Source: Methyloterricola oryzae
GTDB lineage: Bacteria > Pseudomonadota > Gammaproteobacteria > Methylococcales > Methylococcaceae
Direction: 5' to 3'
DNA length: 64,000 nucleotides
Assembly (NCBI RefSeq): GCF_000934725.1
Contig: NZ_JYNS01000012.1
Span: 82,782 to 146,781 of the forward strand
Made by a program: the position numbers and the translations under genes
In this document: piece by piece, positions 35,298 through 43,886 of the stretch
Layout: every line of letters begins with the position of its first letter
Position numbering within the stretch: the stretch's first letter is position 1
The notes under the pieces: generated by a model
What the model saw: the letters and a program-made list of their open reading frames with translations, nothing else
Told to the model about the DNA's origin: nothing
The model's database searches: none

Positions 35298-35901
35298 GCA
35301 TGCGGCTACGGGAAAAAGGCGCCTGTCCAAACGTTGCGGCGCCTATACTGTTGCGCTGGCCTTAGCGCCCTACCCTCATTCTGCCCTCAGCTATGCATCC
35401 GCATTGCATACGCTTCCGGACCGTTCCTAACCGCCATGTGCGACCACCCGCCGAACGACTACCGGCCTCGCTGACCCTCATCGGCAAGGCTCCAGCCTAA
35501 GTGCAACTGCACCCGGCGCTAGCCCCGTTCCAGGTGGCGGGCCTGATGCGGCGTCACTGAATGAAGAGACAGGGATGCGCCGCCGCTAAGACTCCACGTC
35601 GCGCCGTATCGAGCTTCGCAGGCCCTGTTTAAGCAATCAGGACCCCGCCAGCGCTTGACCGACCAGCCACCGCTCAAGTCGTCTGAAGTCGGGTTTGTTC
35701 GATTCACACAGCAGCGTCGTGCATGTCTATGGAGACCGAAGCGGTGAAAGCCGATCTACCCTGCCTTTCGGATCGTCGATCAATCGAGTGCTGGTTCATG
35801 AACTGCGTTGATGCCGGCATGAAAAGAAGTCATTTAACGCGGAGCTTCTCGTGAGGTTACCGTTAGCTTGAAAAAATTCACTCGCCTGATCGGAAACTCT
35901 C
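35298..35901. other. Gene-poor intergenic region
   Basis: About 600 bases without a supportable gene. A 62-codon minus-strand frame (35519-35707) has no recognisable motif. A palindromic GGCGCC pair (near 35320-35345) and the near-repeat GCATCCGCATTGCAT are visible but not interpretable. It could hold a promoter for the gene at 35902 or degraded sequence. Confidence 0.4.
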
Positions 35902-36999
35902 ATGACGAAACGTATAGTTGGATTGATCTTACTAGCCGCCTTGGCTGGCAACGCCATGGCCGCAGAAAGCGGAAACTACGACATTGTTGCCAAGCTGATG
36001 CAAGGCCCGGGAAATGTCACTGCGACCGACTCCGGGCGAATAATCATGAGTCAGCATCAGTTCTACGATCCGCAGTATTCGGTGGTCGAATTCCAGGGGA
36101 ACGACTCGGTCGTACCTTTTCCCAATAAGGCCCTGAACGACCGAAGCGGACATGCGGATCTGACACTGGATTCCGTTCTGGGTATTCGGACGGACAACCA
36201 GGGCATCGTCTGGATGCTGGACAACGGCATGCGCAGTGGCATCACGCCAAAGCTCGTTGGCTGGGACACCAAGAACGACAAGCTTCACCGCGTCATCTAT
36301 CTGCCGCCGCCGGTCGCGCCCAAGGACGCCTTCGTCAATGACTTTGCGATCGACGGCGGACGTAAGCGGATTTTCATCAGTGACCCGGCAGGAGGCGGCA
36401 ACGCGGCGCTCATCGTGGTCAATCTGGAAACCGGCGCCGCCCGGCGTGTCCTGGAGGGGCATGTCGGCGTGGTACCGGAAAATGTCGATCTGATCATCGA
36501 CGGCCACCCCGTTCAGGTCAAAGGCGCCGCCGGCCATCTGGTACGGCCCCATATCGGGGTGAACCCCATCACGGAAGACCTGAAGAACGAATGGGTCTAT
36601 TTCGGCCCCATGCACGGCCTGAGTCTGTATCGCATCAAGGCGGCTGACTTGGCTGACGATAGCCTGGATTCAAAGACGCTGGCCCAGCGCGTGGAACGCT
36701 ATAGCGCCAAACCCATTTCGGACGGCATCAGCATCGATCGGGACGACAACATCTACCTGGGCGAGTTGGCAGAAAACGCCATTGGCGTGATCAAGCCGGA
36801 TCGAAGCTATCAGCGGCTCAGCCAGTGCCCCAATCTGTCCTGGGTGGACTCATTCAGCTTCGGCCCCGAAGGCAAACTCTACGGCGTGGTGAATCGCCTG
36901 CATCAATCCGCGACGCTCAATGGTGGGGAGCCGCTCTCCAGGCCGCCCTATTTTCTGATCCAGGTCAAAGCCCTGGCTCCGGGCCTGCCAGGGCGATAA
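35902..36999 (+). CDS. Secreted yellow/major royal jelly protein family (L-dopachrome tautomerase-related) protein
   Basis: A 365-residue protein with signal peptide MTKRIVGLILLAALAGNAMA. The mature part is a six-bladed propeller of the MRJP/yellow family: VLGIRTDNQGIVWMLDNGMR, LVGWDTKNDKLHRVIYLP, FVNDFAIDGGRKRIFISDPA and DGISIDRDDNIYLGELAENAIGV are the conserved blade motifs. Bacterial members have no settled function. Its stop lies 2 bp from the stop of the convergent LysR gene, just before the monooxygenase operon; a functional link is possible but unproven. Confidence 0.88.
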   Translation: MTKRIVGLILLAALAGNAMAAESGNYDIVAKLMQGPGNVTATDSGRIIMSQHQFYDPQYSVVEFQGNDSVVPFPNKALNDRSGHADLTLDSVLGIRTDNQGIVWMLDNGMRSGITPKLVGWDTKNDKLHRVIYLPPPVAPKDAFVNDFAIDGGRKRIFISDPAGGGNAALIVVNLETGAARRVLEGHVGVVPENVDLIIDGHPVQVKGAAGHLVRPHIGVNPITEDLKNEWVYFGPMHGLSLYRIKAADLADDSLDSKTLAQRVERYSAKPISDGISIDRDDNIYLGELAENAIGVIKPDRSYQRLSQCPNLSWVDSFSFGPEGKLYGVVNRLHQSATLNGGEPLSRPPYFLIQVKALAPGLPGR

Positions 37000-37001
37000 G
37001 G

Positions 37002-37937
37002 TCAGGTCGAGTTCGTTTGTTGGTTCAGATCTTGGCAGACGTCCCAGATCTGTTCCCGCAACCAGCGGTGCGCCGGGTCACTCTCGCGTAACGGATGCCA
37101 GATCATCACCAGATCATAGCTGGGCAGTTCGATGGGTACCGGCACCACCCGCAACGGCGCCAAACGGACGAACTGCTCGGCGATTCTCAACGGCAAGGAC
37201 AACAGCATGTCGGTGTTGGCCACGATGAACGGTGCGGAGAGAAAGTGGGGCACGATCAGCGCGATGCGCCGCTCCAACCCACGTTCGGCCAGCCAATCGT
37301 CGATCACCCCGGTCCGGGTTCCGGTTCGCGATATCAGCATGTGCTTCAGGCCGACATAGTCCTCCAGTGACACGGTATCGCCCTGAATGCTGGGGTGTTC
37401 CTGACGGAGTAAACAGGTCATCCGATCTTCAAACAATTTCCGGCCATTCAGATAAGCAGCCGGTTTCAATATCGCCTCGAATCCGACCACGATATCCAAC
37501 TCACCGGCTTCCAGCTCCTTCTCCGGAAATGGCAGATCCGTTCGTTTGACGTGGATATCGATGCCGGGCGCTTCCCTGGCAATGCGTTCGATCAAGGGCG
37601 GGATGAGCAGGAAATCCATATAGTCCGTCGCCGCCATGACAAAGCGGCGTTGACTCCTAGCGGGGTCGAACACCTCCGGTTGTCGGATCAGGAATTCAAC
37701 CTCACGCAGAACAGCCCGGACCGGCTCGATGAGCGCCAATGCCCGTTCGGTGGGTTTCATGCCGGACGGCGTCTTCACCAGCAAGGGATCGTCCAGTTGC
37801 TGACGAAGCCGTTGCAGCGTATGGCTCATGGCTGATTGCGTTACAAACATGCGTTCCGCCGCGCGGGATACGCTTTGCTCCTGCATCAGCCAATCGAAAG
37901 CTACCAGCAGATTCAAGTCGAACTGGCGTAATTCCAT
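37002..37937 (-). CDS. LysR-family regulator divergent from pxmABC
   Basis: A 311-residue regulator (MELRQFDLNLLVAFDWLM) with helix-turn-helix SVSRAAERMFVTQSAMSHTLQRLRQQLDD-type residues ~22-50 and an effector domain resembling NodD/LinR-type LysR proteins. ATG 37937 is preferred over GTG 37940 because GGAG lies 8 bases before it. It is divergent from the monooxygenase operon across ~250 bp that hold two palindromes, so it is the obvious candidate regulator. The inducer is unknown. Confidence 0.9.
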   Translation of the reverse strand: MELRQFDLNLLVAFDWLMQEQSVSRAAERMFVTQSAMSHTLQRLRQQLDDPLLVKTPSGMKPTERALALIEPVRAVLREVEFLIRQPEVFDPARSQRRFVMAATDYMDFLLIPPLIERIAREAPGIDIHVKRTDLPFPEKELEAGELDIVVGFEAILKPAAYLNGRKLFEDRMTCLLRQEHPSIQGDTVSLEDYVGLKHMLISRTGTRTGVIDDWLAERGLERRIALIVPHFLSAPFIVANTDMLLSLPLRIAEQFVRLAPLRVVPVPIELPSYDLVMIWHPLRESDPAHRWLREQIWDVCQDLNQQTNST

Positions 37938-38025
37938 CACTCAGTCTCCAAAGTTACAGCAGTCTTTTCGCGCCATCGTATTGAGCCTTGCCTGTCCGTC
38001 ACAACCGCGAGGCCCGTGATTTTTA

Positions 38026-38065
38026 TTCATACGGCCATGAAAACTCGTCATTTCACACGGTGTGA
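38026..38065. promoter_or_regulatory. Two dyads in the lysR-pxmA control region
   Basis: TTCAT-N6-ATGAA (38026-38041) is a LysR-like interrupted dyad. TCACACGGTGTGA (38053-38065) is a perfect 13-nt palindrome. Flanking them, CGCCATCGTAT occurs twice (37971-37981 and 38083-38093). Such density in a 250-bp divergent gap suggests operators; binding proteins are not known. Confidence 0.6.
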
Positions 38066-38190
38066 TGCAACGCGTAGTTTGTCGCCATCGTATCGCTCAC
38101 AGGCTGGATACCAGGCCTCCCTCAACGTAGCCAGGTGATGCAGTGAGCGGTACGGCCCACTATCAACTTGAATCGTAGAGAGGATGCACC

Positions 38191-38943
38191 ATGGCGACTC
38201 ACATACTCGATATTCCACCTCAACCCTATGCCGGTGAGAAAGCCAGGCTTGCCCGCGCCTATGACTATCTCATCCTGGTATTGGCCATCTTCCTGTTTAT
38301 CGGCTCCTTTCATCTGCACGTCGCACTGACCGTGGGTGACTGGGATTTCTGGCTGGACTGGAAGGATCGTCAGTGGTGGCCTTTGGTCACCCCGTTGATG
38401 GCGATTACTTTCCCGGCTGCCGTTCAGTCGGTCTTATGGACGAATTTCCGCCTGCCCCTCGGAGCCACCTTGTGTGTCGTTTGCCTGTTGATCGGCACCT
38501 GGATCACTCGGGTGTTCGCCTACCACTTTTGGAACTATTTCCCCATCAACTCGGTGCTGCCAGCGACCTTGTTGCCCAGTGCGCTGGTTCTCGACGTCAT
38601 CCTGATGCTGAGCAACAGCCTGACCATAACCAGCATCTTCGGAGGAATGGCCTTCGCATTGCTGTTCTATCCCAGTAACTGGCCCATCTTCGCCATGTTC
38701 CATGTGCCGGTGGAATACGGCAATGCCCAATTAACCCTCGCCGACGTCTTCGGTTTTCAGTACATCCGCGCCGGCATGCCGGAATACCTGCGCTTGATCG
38801 AACGCGGGACCCTCAGAACCTATGGCCAATACGCAACGCCACTCTCGGCCTTCTGTTCGGCCCTGTTGTGCACGCTGATGTATCCCCTCTGGTGGTACCT
38901 GGGGCAGTGGTTCGCCACGGTCCGCTTCGTAAAAAAGATCTGA
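38191..38943 (+). CDS. pxmA: Copper membrane monooxygenase subunit A (PxmA type)
   Basis: A 250-residue integral membrane protein of the PmoA/AmoA family. GDWDFWLDWKDRQWWP (the classic conserved motif, residues ~49-64) and YHFWNYFPINSVLP are diagnostic; about six to seven membrane helices are visible. It is first in an A-B-C gene order, which characterises pxm-type operons rather than pmoCAB or amoCAB. AGAGAGGATGC precedes the ATG. Substrate (methane, ammonia or a longer hydrocarbon) cannot be settled from sequence alone. Confidence 0.92.
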   Translation: MATHILDIPPQPYAGEKARLARAYDYLILVLAIFLFIGSFHLHVALTVGDWDFWLDWKDRQWWPLVTPLMAITFPAAVQSVLWTNFRLPLGATLCVVCLLIGTWITRVFAYHFWNYFPINSVLPATLLPSALVLDVILMLSNSLTITSIFGGMAFALLFYPSNWPIFAMFHVPVEYGNAQLTLADVFGFQYIRAGMPEYLRLIERGTLRTYGQYATPLSAFCSALLCTLMYPLWWYLGQWFATVRFVKKI

Positions 38944-38958
38944 GTGGAGAATCCCGTC

Positions 38959-40191
38959 ATGCTGAAGATCAAAAAGCTGATTGCCGTCACCCTGTGGGCA
39001 GTGACCTGCCTGTTGGCCTCTCAAAGCAGCGTCTACGCCCATGGCGAAAAGGCGCTGGAGCCTTTCATCCGCATGCGCACCATTCAATGGTACGACGTAC
39101 GCTGGTCGCAAGAACAACTCAAGATCAACGATGAAGTGGTCATCACCGGGAAATTCCACGTTGCCGAGGACTGGCCACGCAGTGTGCCAAAACCGGATGC
39201 CACCTATCTCAATGTGTCGACGCCGGGCCCCGTTTTCATCCGCACGGAACGCTATTTGAACGGCCAGCCCTGGGTCAGTTCAACCGCATTGAAACTGGGC
39301 GGCGACTACGACTTCAAGATCGTTCTCAAGGCCAGGCTGCCGGGGCGTTTCCACATCCACCCATTCTTCAACCTGCATGACGCAGGCTCGGTCATGGGAC
39401 CTGGCCACTGGCTCGAAATCAGCGGCGATCCGGCCGCATTCAGCAACCCGGTCAAGACCCTCAGTGGTGATGTGGTCGACATGGAATCCTACGGCTTTGC
39501 CAACGCGGTTTCCTGGCACGTGTTCTGGATGGTGCTCGGCGCCACCTGGCTGCTGTGGTGGGTCAGACGGCCGCTGTTCATTCCCCGCTACAAGATGCTC
39601 CAGGCAGGCGATGAAAGCGCCTTGATCACGTCCCTGGACAAGACCATCGCCAAAGCCATACTGGTCGTCGTGCCGCTGTTCGTCTTCGGCGCGTATGCCG
39701 TGACGGACAGCCAGTATCCGAATGCCATTCCGCTGCAGGCCGCCCTCGATCAGATCGAGCCTTTGACTCCGGAGGTCAACAACGGCCTGATCCAGGTCAA
39801 GGTGAAACGGAGCGAATACCACGTGCCGGGACGGGCGATGGTCATGACGGCGCAAATCCACAACCTCTCCGACCAACCCGTCCGGGTGGGCGAGTTTGCC
39901 AGCGGCAATTTGCGGTTCATCAACTCCACGGTCGGAATGGCATACCAGGATCATGGCGATCCCCTGGTCGCGCAGACGGGTTTGAAGGTGGACTCCCCTG
40001 AGCCTATCCAGCCCGGGGAAACCCGCACCGTACAGATCGAAGCCGCAGACGCCCTGTGGGAGACGGAACAGTTGGACGGTTTATTCCGCGATGCCGACAG
40101 CCGTCTGGGCGGTTTGCTGTTCCTTTACGACGCAACGGGCAAGCGCTACGCGGCGAGCGTGGCCACCGCCGTCATTCCGCAGTTCAACTGA
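38959..40191 (+). CDS. pxmB: Copper membrane monooxygenase subunit B (PxmB type)
   Basis: A 410-residue PmoB-family protein with a signal peptide cleaved before His28 (VYA-HGEKALEP). His28, His132 and His134 (RFHIHPFF) correspond, with a constant offset of five, to the copper ligands His33, His137 and His139 of Methylococcus PmoB, so the CuB site is intact. Two cupredoxin domains flank two membrane helices (~195-215, ~240-260). ATG 38959 is chosen for GTGGAG just before it, rather than the GTG at 38944. Confidence 0.93.
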   Translation: MLKIKKLIAVTLWAVTCLLASQSSVYAHGEKALEPFIRMRTIQWYDVRWSQEQLKINDEVVITGKFHVAEDWPRSVPKPDATYLNVSTPGPVFIRTERYLNGQPWVSSTALKLGGDYDFKIVLKARLPGRFHIHPFFNLHDAGSVMGPGHWLEISGDPAAFSNPVKTLSGDVVDMESYGFANAVSWHVFWMVLGATWLLWWVRRPLFIPRYKMLQAGDESALITSLDKTIAKAILVVVPLFVFGAYAVTDSQYPNAIPLQAALDQIEPLTPEVNNGLIQVKVKRSEYHVPGRAMVMTAQIHNLSDQPVRVGEFASGNLRFINSTVGMAYQDHGDPLVAQTGLKVDSPEPIQPGETRTVQIEAADALWETEQLDGLFRDADSRLGGLLFLYDATGKRYAASVATAVIPQFN

Positions 40192-40246
40192 ATTCAAGTG
40201 ACCGAACTGGACAACCAACAACCGAAACTACTACGAGGAGAACATC

Positions 40247-41026
40247 ATGGCCGTTACATCACCAGAAATTCTGCCCATCCCCAGGGGGCAGCAAAAAACC
40301 TCGCTACCATGGTACAACCGGGATTTACATAAATACTTAGCCACCTTTGCCGGCCTTGCGGTGATGTATGTCGGCCTCAGGCTATATCAGGGCGCTTATG
40401 GCGTCCTGGCGGGGTTGGATTCGACGGAGCCGGCCTTCGCGACCCATTGGATGCGCCTGTTCCATATCGAACTGGGCGTGCTGGCCCTGGTCTTCCCGGG
40501 GCTTTGGGGCTATCTCTGGTTTACCCGCGACCAAAATATGGATGCCATGACACCCAAGGAGGAAATCCGGAGGTACTTCACGCTGACCATGTGGATCAGC
40601 ATTTACACCTTCGCCGTTTACTGGGCGGGGAGCTATTTCGCCGAGCAGGATAATTCCTGGCACCAGGTCTCCATCCGCGACACGCCGTTCACCGCCAACC
40701 ACATCATCGAGTTCTACTTCAACTTCCCCCTCTACGTCTTGCTGGGGGGATCGGCCTGGATCTACGCCAGAACCCGCCTGCCGCTTTACGCCAAGGGCAT
40801 CTCCCTGCCACTGACTCTGGCGGTCATCGGTCCTTTCATGATTCTGGTCAGCGTGGGATTCAATGAGTGGGGACATACCTTCTGGTTTCGCGAGGAGTTT
40901 TTCGCCGCACCGATCCATTGGGGCTTCGTCATCGGCGTCTGGTTTGCGCTCGGTGTCGGTGGCATTTTGCTGCAACAAGTGATCCGTCTGGTCGAATTGC
41001 TGGATCAAATCGAAGACGTTCCCTAG
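40247..41026 (+). CDS. pxmC: Copper membrane monooxygenase subunit C (PxmC type)
   Basis: A 259-residue PmoC-family protein. Asp135, His139 and His152 (DNSWHQ ... FTANH) match the CuC ligands Asp156/His160/His173 of Methylococcus PmoC. NEWGH and API-H further on match the Asn/His/His set of the proposed CuD site. Several membrane helices are visible. AGGAG precedes the ATG. It closes the A-B-C operon; 55 bp separate it from pxmB. Confidence 0.93.
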   Translation: MAVTSPEILPIPRGQQKTSLPWYNRDLHKYLATFAGLAVMYVGLRLYQGAYGVLAGLDSTEPAFATHWMRLFHIELGVLALVFPGLWGYLWFTRDQNMDAMTPKEEIRRYFTLTMWISIYTFAVYWAGSYFAEQDNSWHQVSIRDTPFTANHIIEFYFNFPLYVLLGGSAWIYARTRLPLYAKGISLPLTLAVIGPFMILVSVGFNEWGHTFWFREEFFAAPIHWGFVIGVWFALGVGGILLQQVIRLVELLDQIEDVP

Positions 41027-41047
41027 CGCCCGCGCCCTTGAACGCCT

Positions 41048-41088
41048 GTTCTCCATCCGGCCCATAACAACGCGGCCGGTTGGAGAAC
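41048..41088 (+). terminator. Long hairpin after pxmC
   Basis: GTTCTCCATCCGGCC (41048-41062) pairs with GGCCGGTTGGAGAAC (41074-41088): 14 of 15 base pairs, 11-nt loop. No T run follows, so it may be a 3' mRNA-stabilising or Rho-type structure rather than an intrinsic terminator. It separates pxmC from the MFS gene 41 bp on. Confidence 0.6.
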
Positions 41089-41129
41089 CTCAGGCCGCTT
41101 CCGGTAACTCCACTTTATGAAACAACTTA

Positions 41130-42377
41130 ATGGGCAACGGTAAATCATCCCCACGCGCTGTGCATTACGCCTGGATCGTTCTCGCGGTTACTTTCGTGAC
41201 TTTGTTGGCGACGGCTGGCTTGCGCTCTGTTCCGGGCATCATCATCCCTTCTCTGGAACGGGAGTTCGGTTGGTCACGGGAATCCATCACCTTCGCGGTG
41301 TCAGTCAATCTGTTGCTGTTCGGTCTGGCCGGCCCTTTTCTCGGTCGGTGGATGGACCTCTACGGCCCGAGGGTGGTGATGCTGACAACGGCCGGACTCA
41401 CCAGCCTGGGCGCCTTGGCGACCTTGTTCATGCACGCCACCTGGCAGATGACACTGTGTTGGGGCGTCATCATGGGCGCAGGTTCCGCAGGGTGCTCCAT
41501 GGTCATGGGCTCGGCGGTGGTAAGCCGCTGGTTCATCGCCAGGCGCGGCCTGGCACTGGGCATTCTGGGTGCGGCGATGTCCGCCGGGCAGCTGATCTTT
41601 ACGCCCATCCTGATGCACCTGGATATGACCTATGGATGGCGGTCGACGACCTTGTTCGTTGCCCTGATGACCGGCGTCGTGGCCTTACCCCTTATCTTGC
41701 TGTTGATGCGGGACACCCCTGCGAGCCTGGGACTCGGGCCGCTGGGTGACGAACCAAGTGCGGAGAAACTGCCAAAACCGGATCGTCATCCGATGAAACA
41801 TGCGTTGCGCACGCGCGAATTCTGGCTCCTGGCGTCGAGCTTCGGCATTTGCGGATTGACCACCTCCGGCCTGCTGCAAACGCACCTGATCCCCCATGGA
41901 CTGGAACACGGCTTCTCCGAAATGACAATGGCGGCTTCGCTGGGAATGATGGGGGCCGCCGACATCATTGGCACGATCGGATCCGGCTGGATTTGCGACC
42001 GATTCGGAAAGCGCGGGCCACTGGCGATTTATTACCTGCTGCGCGGCGCCTCATTGCTCCTTCTGCCTTTCATCGAGCAGTCGGAAATGCTCATGGCGTT
42101 TTCAGTGTTCTACGGGTTGAACTGGCTGTCCACAGTCCCGGCGACTTCGGCACTGACCGCGGATTTTTTCGGCAAACAAAACGTCGGTGTCGTGTTCGGA
42201 TGGATCTTCTGCGCACATCAGGTAGGCGCAGCAATCGCGGCTTACGGAGCAAGCTTCATTCACACCTGGATGGGGAATTACTCGCCGGTTTTTATGGCTG
42301 CGGGGGCCTTCGCAATAATCGCCACCGGATTGGTTTGGGGGATTCCCAGGAAATCTTTGAGCTTGGTTCGAGCCTAG
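41130..42377 (+). CDS. MFS transporter (oxalate/formate or monocarboxylate-like)
   Basis: A 415-residue 12-TM major facilitator. GLRSVPGIIIPSLEREFGWSRESI at the first loop and GRWMDLYGPR (motif A-like) fit the oxalate:formate antiporter/MCT-type group. FGICGLTTSGLLQTHLIPH and DRFGKRGPLAIYY lie in the second half. It follows the monooxygenase operon in the same direction; it might carry a product or organic acid, but this is inference from position only. Confidence 0.88.
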   Translation: MGNGKSSPRAVHYAWIVLAVTFVTLLATAGLRSVPGIIIPSLEREFGWSRESITFAVSVNLLLFGLAGPFLGRWMDLYGPRVVMLTTAGLTSLGALATLFMHATWQMTLCWGVIMGAGSAGCSMVMGSAVVSRWFIARRGLALGILGAAMSAGQLIFTPILMHLDMTYGWRSTTLFVALMTGVVALPLILLLMRDTPASLGLGPLGDEPSAEKLPKPDRHPMKHALRTREFWLLASSFGICGLTTSGLLQTHLIPHGLEHGFSEMTMAASLGMMGAADIIGTIGSGWICDRFGKRGPLAIYYLLRGASLLLLPFIEQSEMLMAFSVFYGLNWLSTVPATSALTADFFGKQNVGVVFGWIFCAHQVGAAIAAYGASFIHTWMGNYSPVFMAAGAFAIIATGLVWGIPRKSLSLVRA

Positions 42378-42898
42378 GAGAAAAATTATGCCGTTGGTCA
42401 GACGTTAAGTTAGGCTCTGTCGACGTTAAACGTCGGTTCGCACAGTCAGACGAGTGCCTCCATGTCCTGTCCGGAGGGGTTGGCGCGGGTGAAGCCTATC
42501 GGCTGCTGAAGTCTGAATCGCGCTGGGCAACAGCGCTACGTAGGCACCCTCTCTTGCCAAAACGGGTTGCCAGTCGCGAAATGCCCGCCAGGTCTTCAAA
42601 TTGCCAGGGGCGGATGAATCTCGACCCATTGAATGACGATGTGCAGCGTCCCAGGACAAGAAACGACGAAAACATCGACTCGAACGTGAAAACTATCGCT
42701 GATTGATCAGCAAAGATTTGTAGATTTCGCGAAGAAACGCTGTTCCAAATCCGCAATCTTGGGGAGCGGAGTTTTTCAACACACTCAGACACGCGGTGGC
42801 TATTCGCTTTACAATCAGGTCACCCTTACCCTCACGCTCTGATTCGTATTCGGGTCGCTATGATAAAATCAAATTAATGCCTATTCGCGCTTGCTAGC
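42378..42898. other. Intergenic region with a 15-nt palindrome
   Basis: No supportable gene in ~520 bases. CGACGTTAAACGTCG (42421-42435) is palindromic except for its central base and lies 44 bp after the MFS stop; it could be an operator or part of a hairpin. Open frames on both strands here have no recognisable domains. Confidence 0.45.
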
Positions 42899-43531
42899 GT
42901 GTTGACTGGCTGCTCGCGCCCCTTTCCGGAGATTCCCTGGCTTCCCCGAGAGCAGCAGCATCTTTCCGAGTTACAAGGCAAGGCGAACTTTAGCAGCCGT
43001 CTCGAGCTTGCGCGCCTCTATTTTCAGCATAACCGCATAGATGACGCCGGTGACATTCTAGATTCGCTGGTCGGCGAACAGCCCAATAACGTAGAATCAA
43101 AAGCCTGGCACGCCGCTAACCGCTGTAAACTGGCGGAACGCAGAGGGCCTTGGCTGCTCAGCAGCGACAAGATGATGCTGCTTTGGAGTGGTATGACCGA
43201 GCTCGAACGCGCCGGGCATCAAGCCGGCGACAACCTGTCTGTTGCACTCGCGGAAATTTACACGGATACGGCGGCCGAGGTGTTTGGCGCCAAGCGCCGA
43301 GCCTATCGGGCCAGAGATCGCCTGCAGCAGCGCATTGAGTCGAAGGGAGAGACATACTCCACGACGGAAAAAGCAGCCTGATATCAGGCAGCCGCCCTCT
43401 TGGCAATCCGGCATGGTGACAGCGCCGGCGCCCGCATCTACCTCGAGCGTATTATAAGCCTTGGGGACCAGGAGTCGGCCGAACGGGCGCGACAGATGAT
43501 GCTCACACTGGAGGCAAGCGGGACGGGTTGA
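42899..43531 (+). pseudogene. TPR-type lipoprotein gene interrupted by TGA
   Basis: A frame with lipobox LTGC right at the start (LFALASVLTGCSRPF), then TPR-like helices (SRLELARLYFQHNRIDDAGDILDSLVGEQPNN). It reaches TGA at 43379-43381 and continues in frame for 49 residues (YQAAALLAIRHGDSAGARIYLERIISLGDQ) to TGA at 43529. The signal peptide lacks a proper start: TAA precedes it in frame and the nearby ATG is out of frame. Both ends thus look damaged. The TGA lies inside the perfect palindrome GCCTGATATCAGGC. Confidence 0.65.
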
Positions 43532-43886
43532 ACTGAAGAACACAAAGCTGATGTGCGCTTGCTGGCGAGGCAACCATTCTGTGCCTTAAACTAACAAAAA
43601 AACCAAGATCAGTAGGCCTCGACAAAAAGGGCTGTTAACGTGCGTCATGGTTTGACCACGACGCGCAGTTGGCATTTCTCGGGGCAATTTTTTGTTGTAA
43701 GCCGCGATTTCCCAGGAATGCTTGATTTGTATCCATGATCAACGCTATCCGCACAGACTTGGTCAATATTAATACACGGGCACAGATAGTGAGGCGGAAC
43801 GGCCATCAAACCTGTTGGAACCCTTGTTCACGCGCGCCTCGACCCAATCGACCAACGCGACCCAAAGATTACTTAATAAACAGTGA

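Noticed and set aside
38191..41026. Ammonia monooxygenase of a nitrifier
   Set aside because: Gene order is A-B-C, not C-A-B, and no hydroxylamine oxidation genes are in the window; the pxm reading fits better, though substrate is not proven.
41849..42706. Plus-strand frame of 285 codons extending beyond the MFS gene
   Set aside because: It overlaps the MFS gene in another frame and has no recognisable segments in its unique part.
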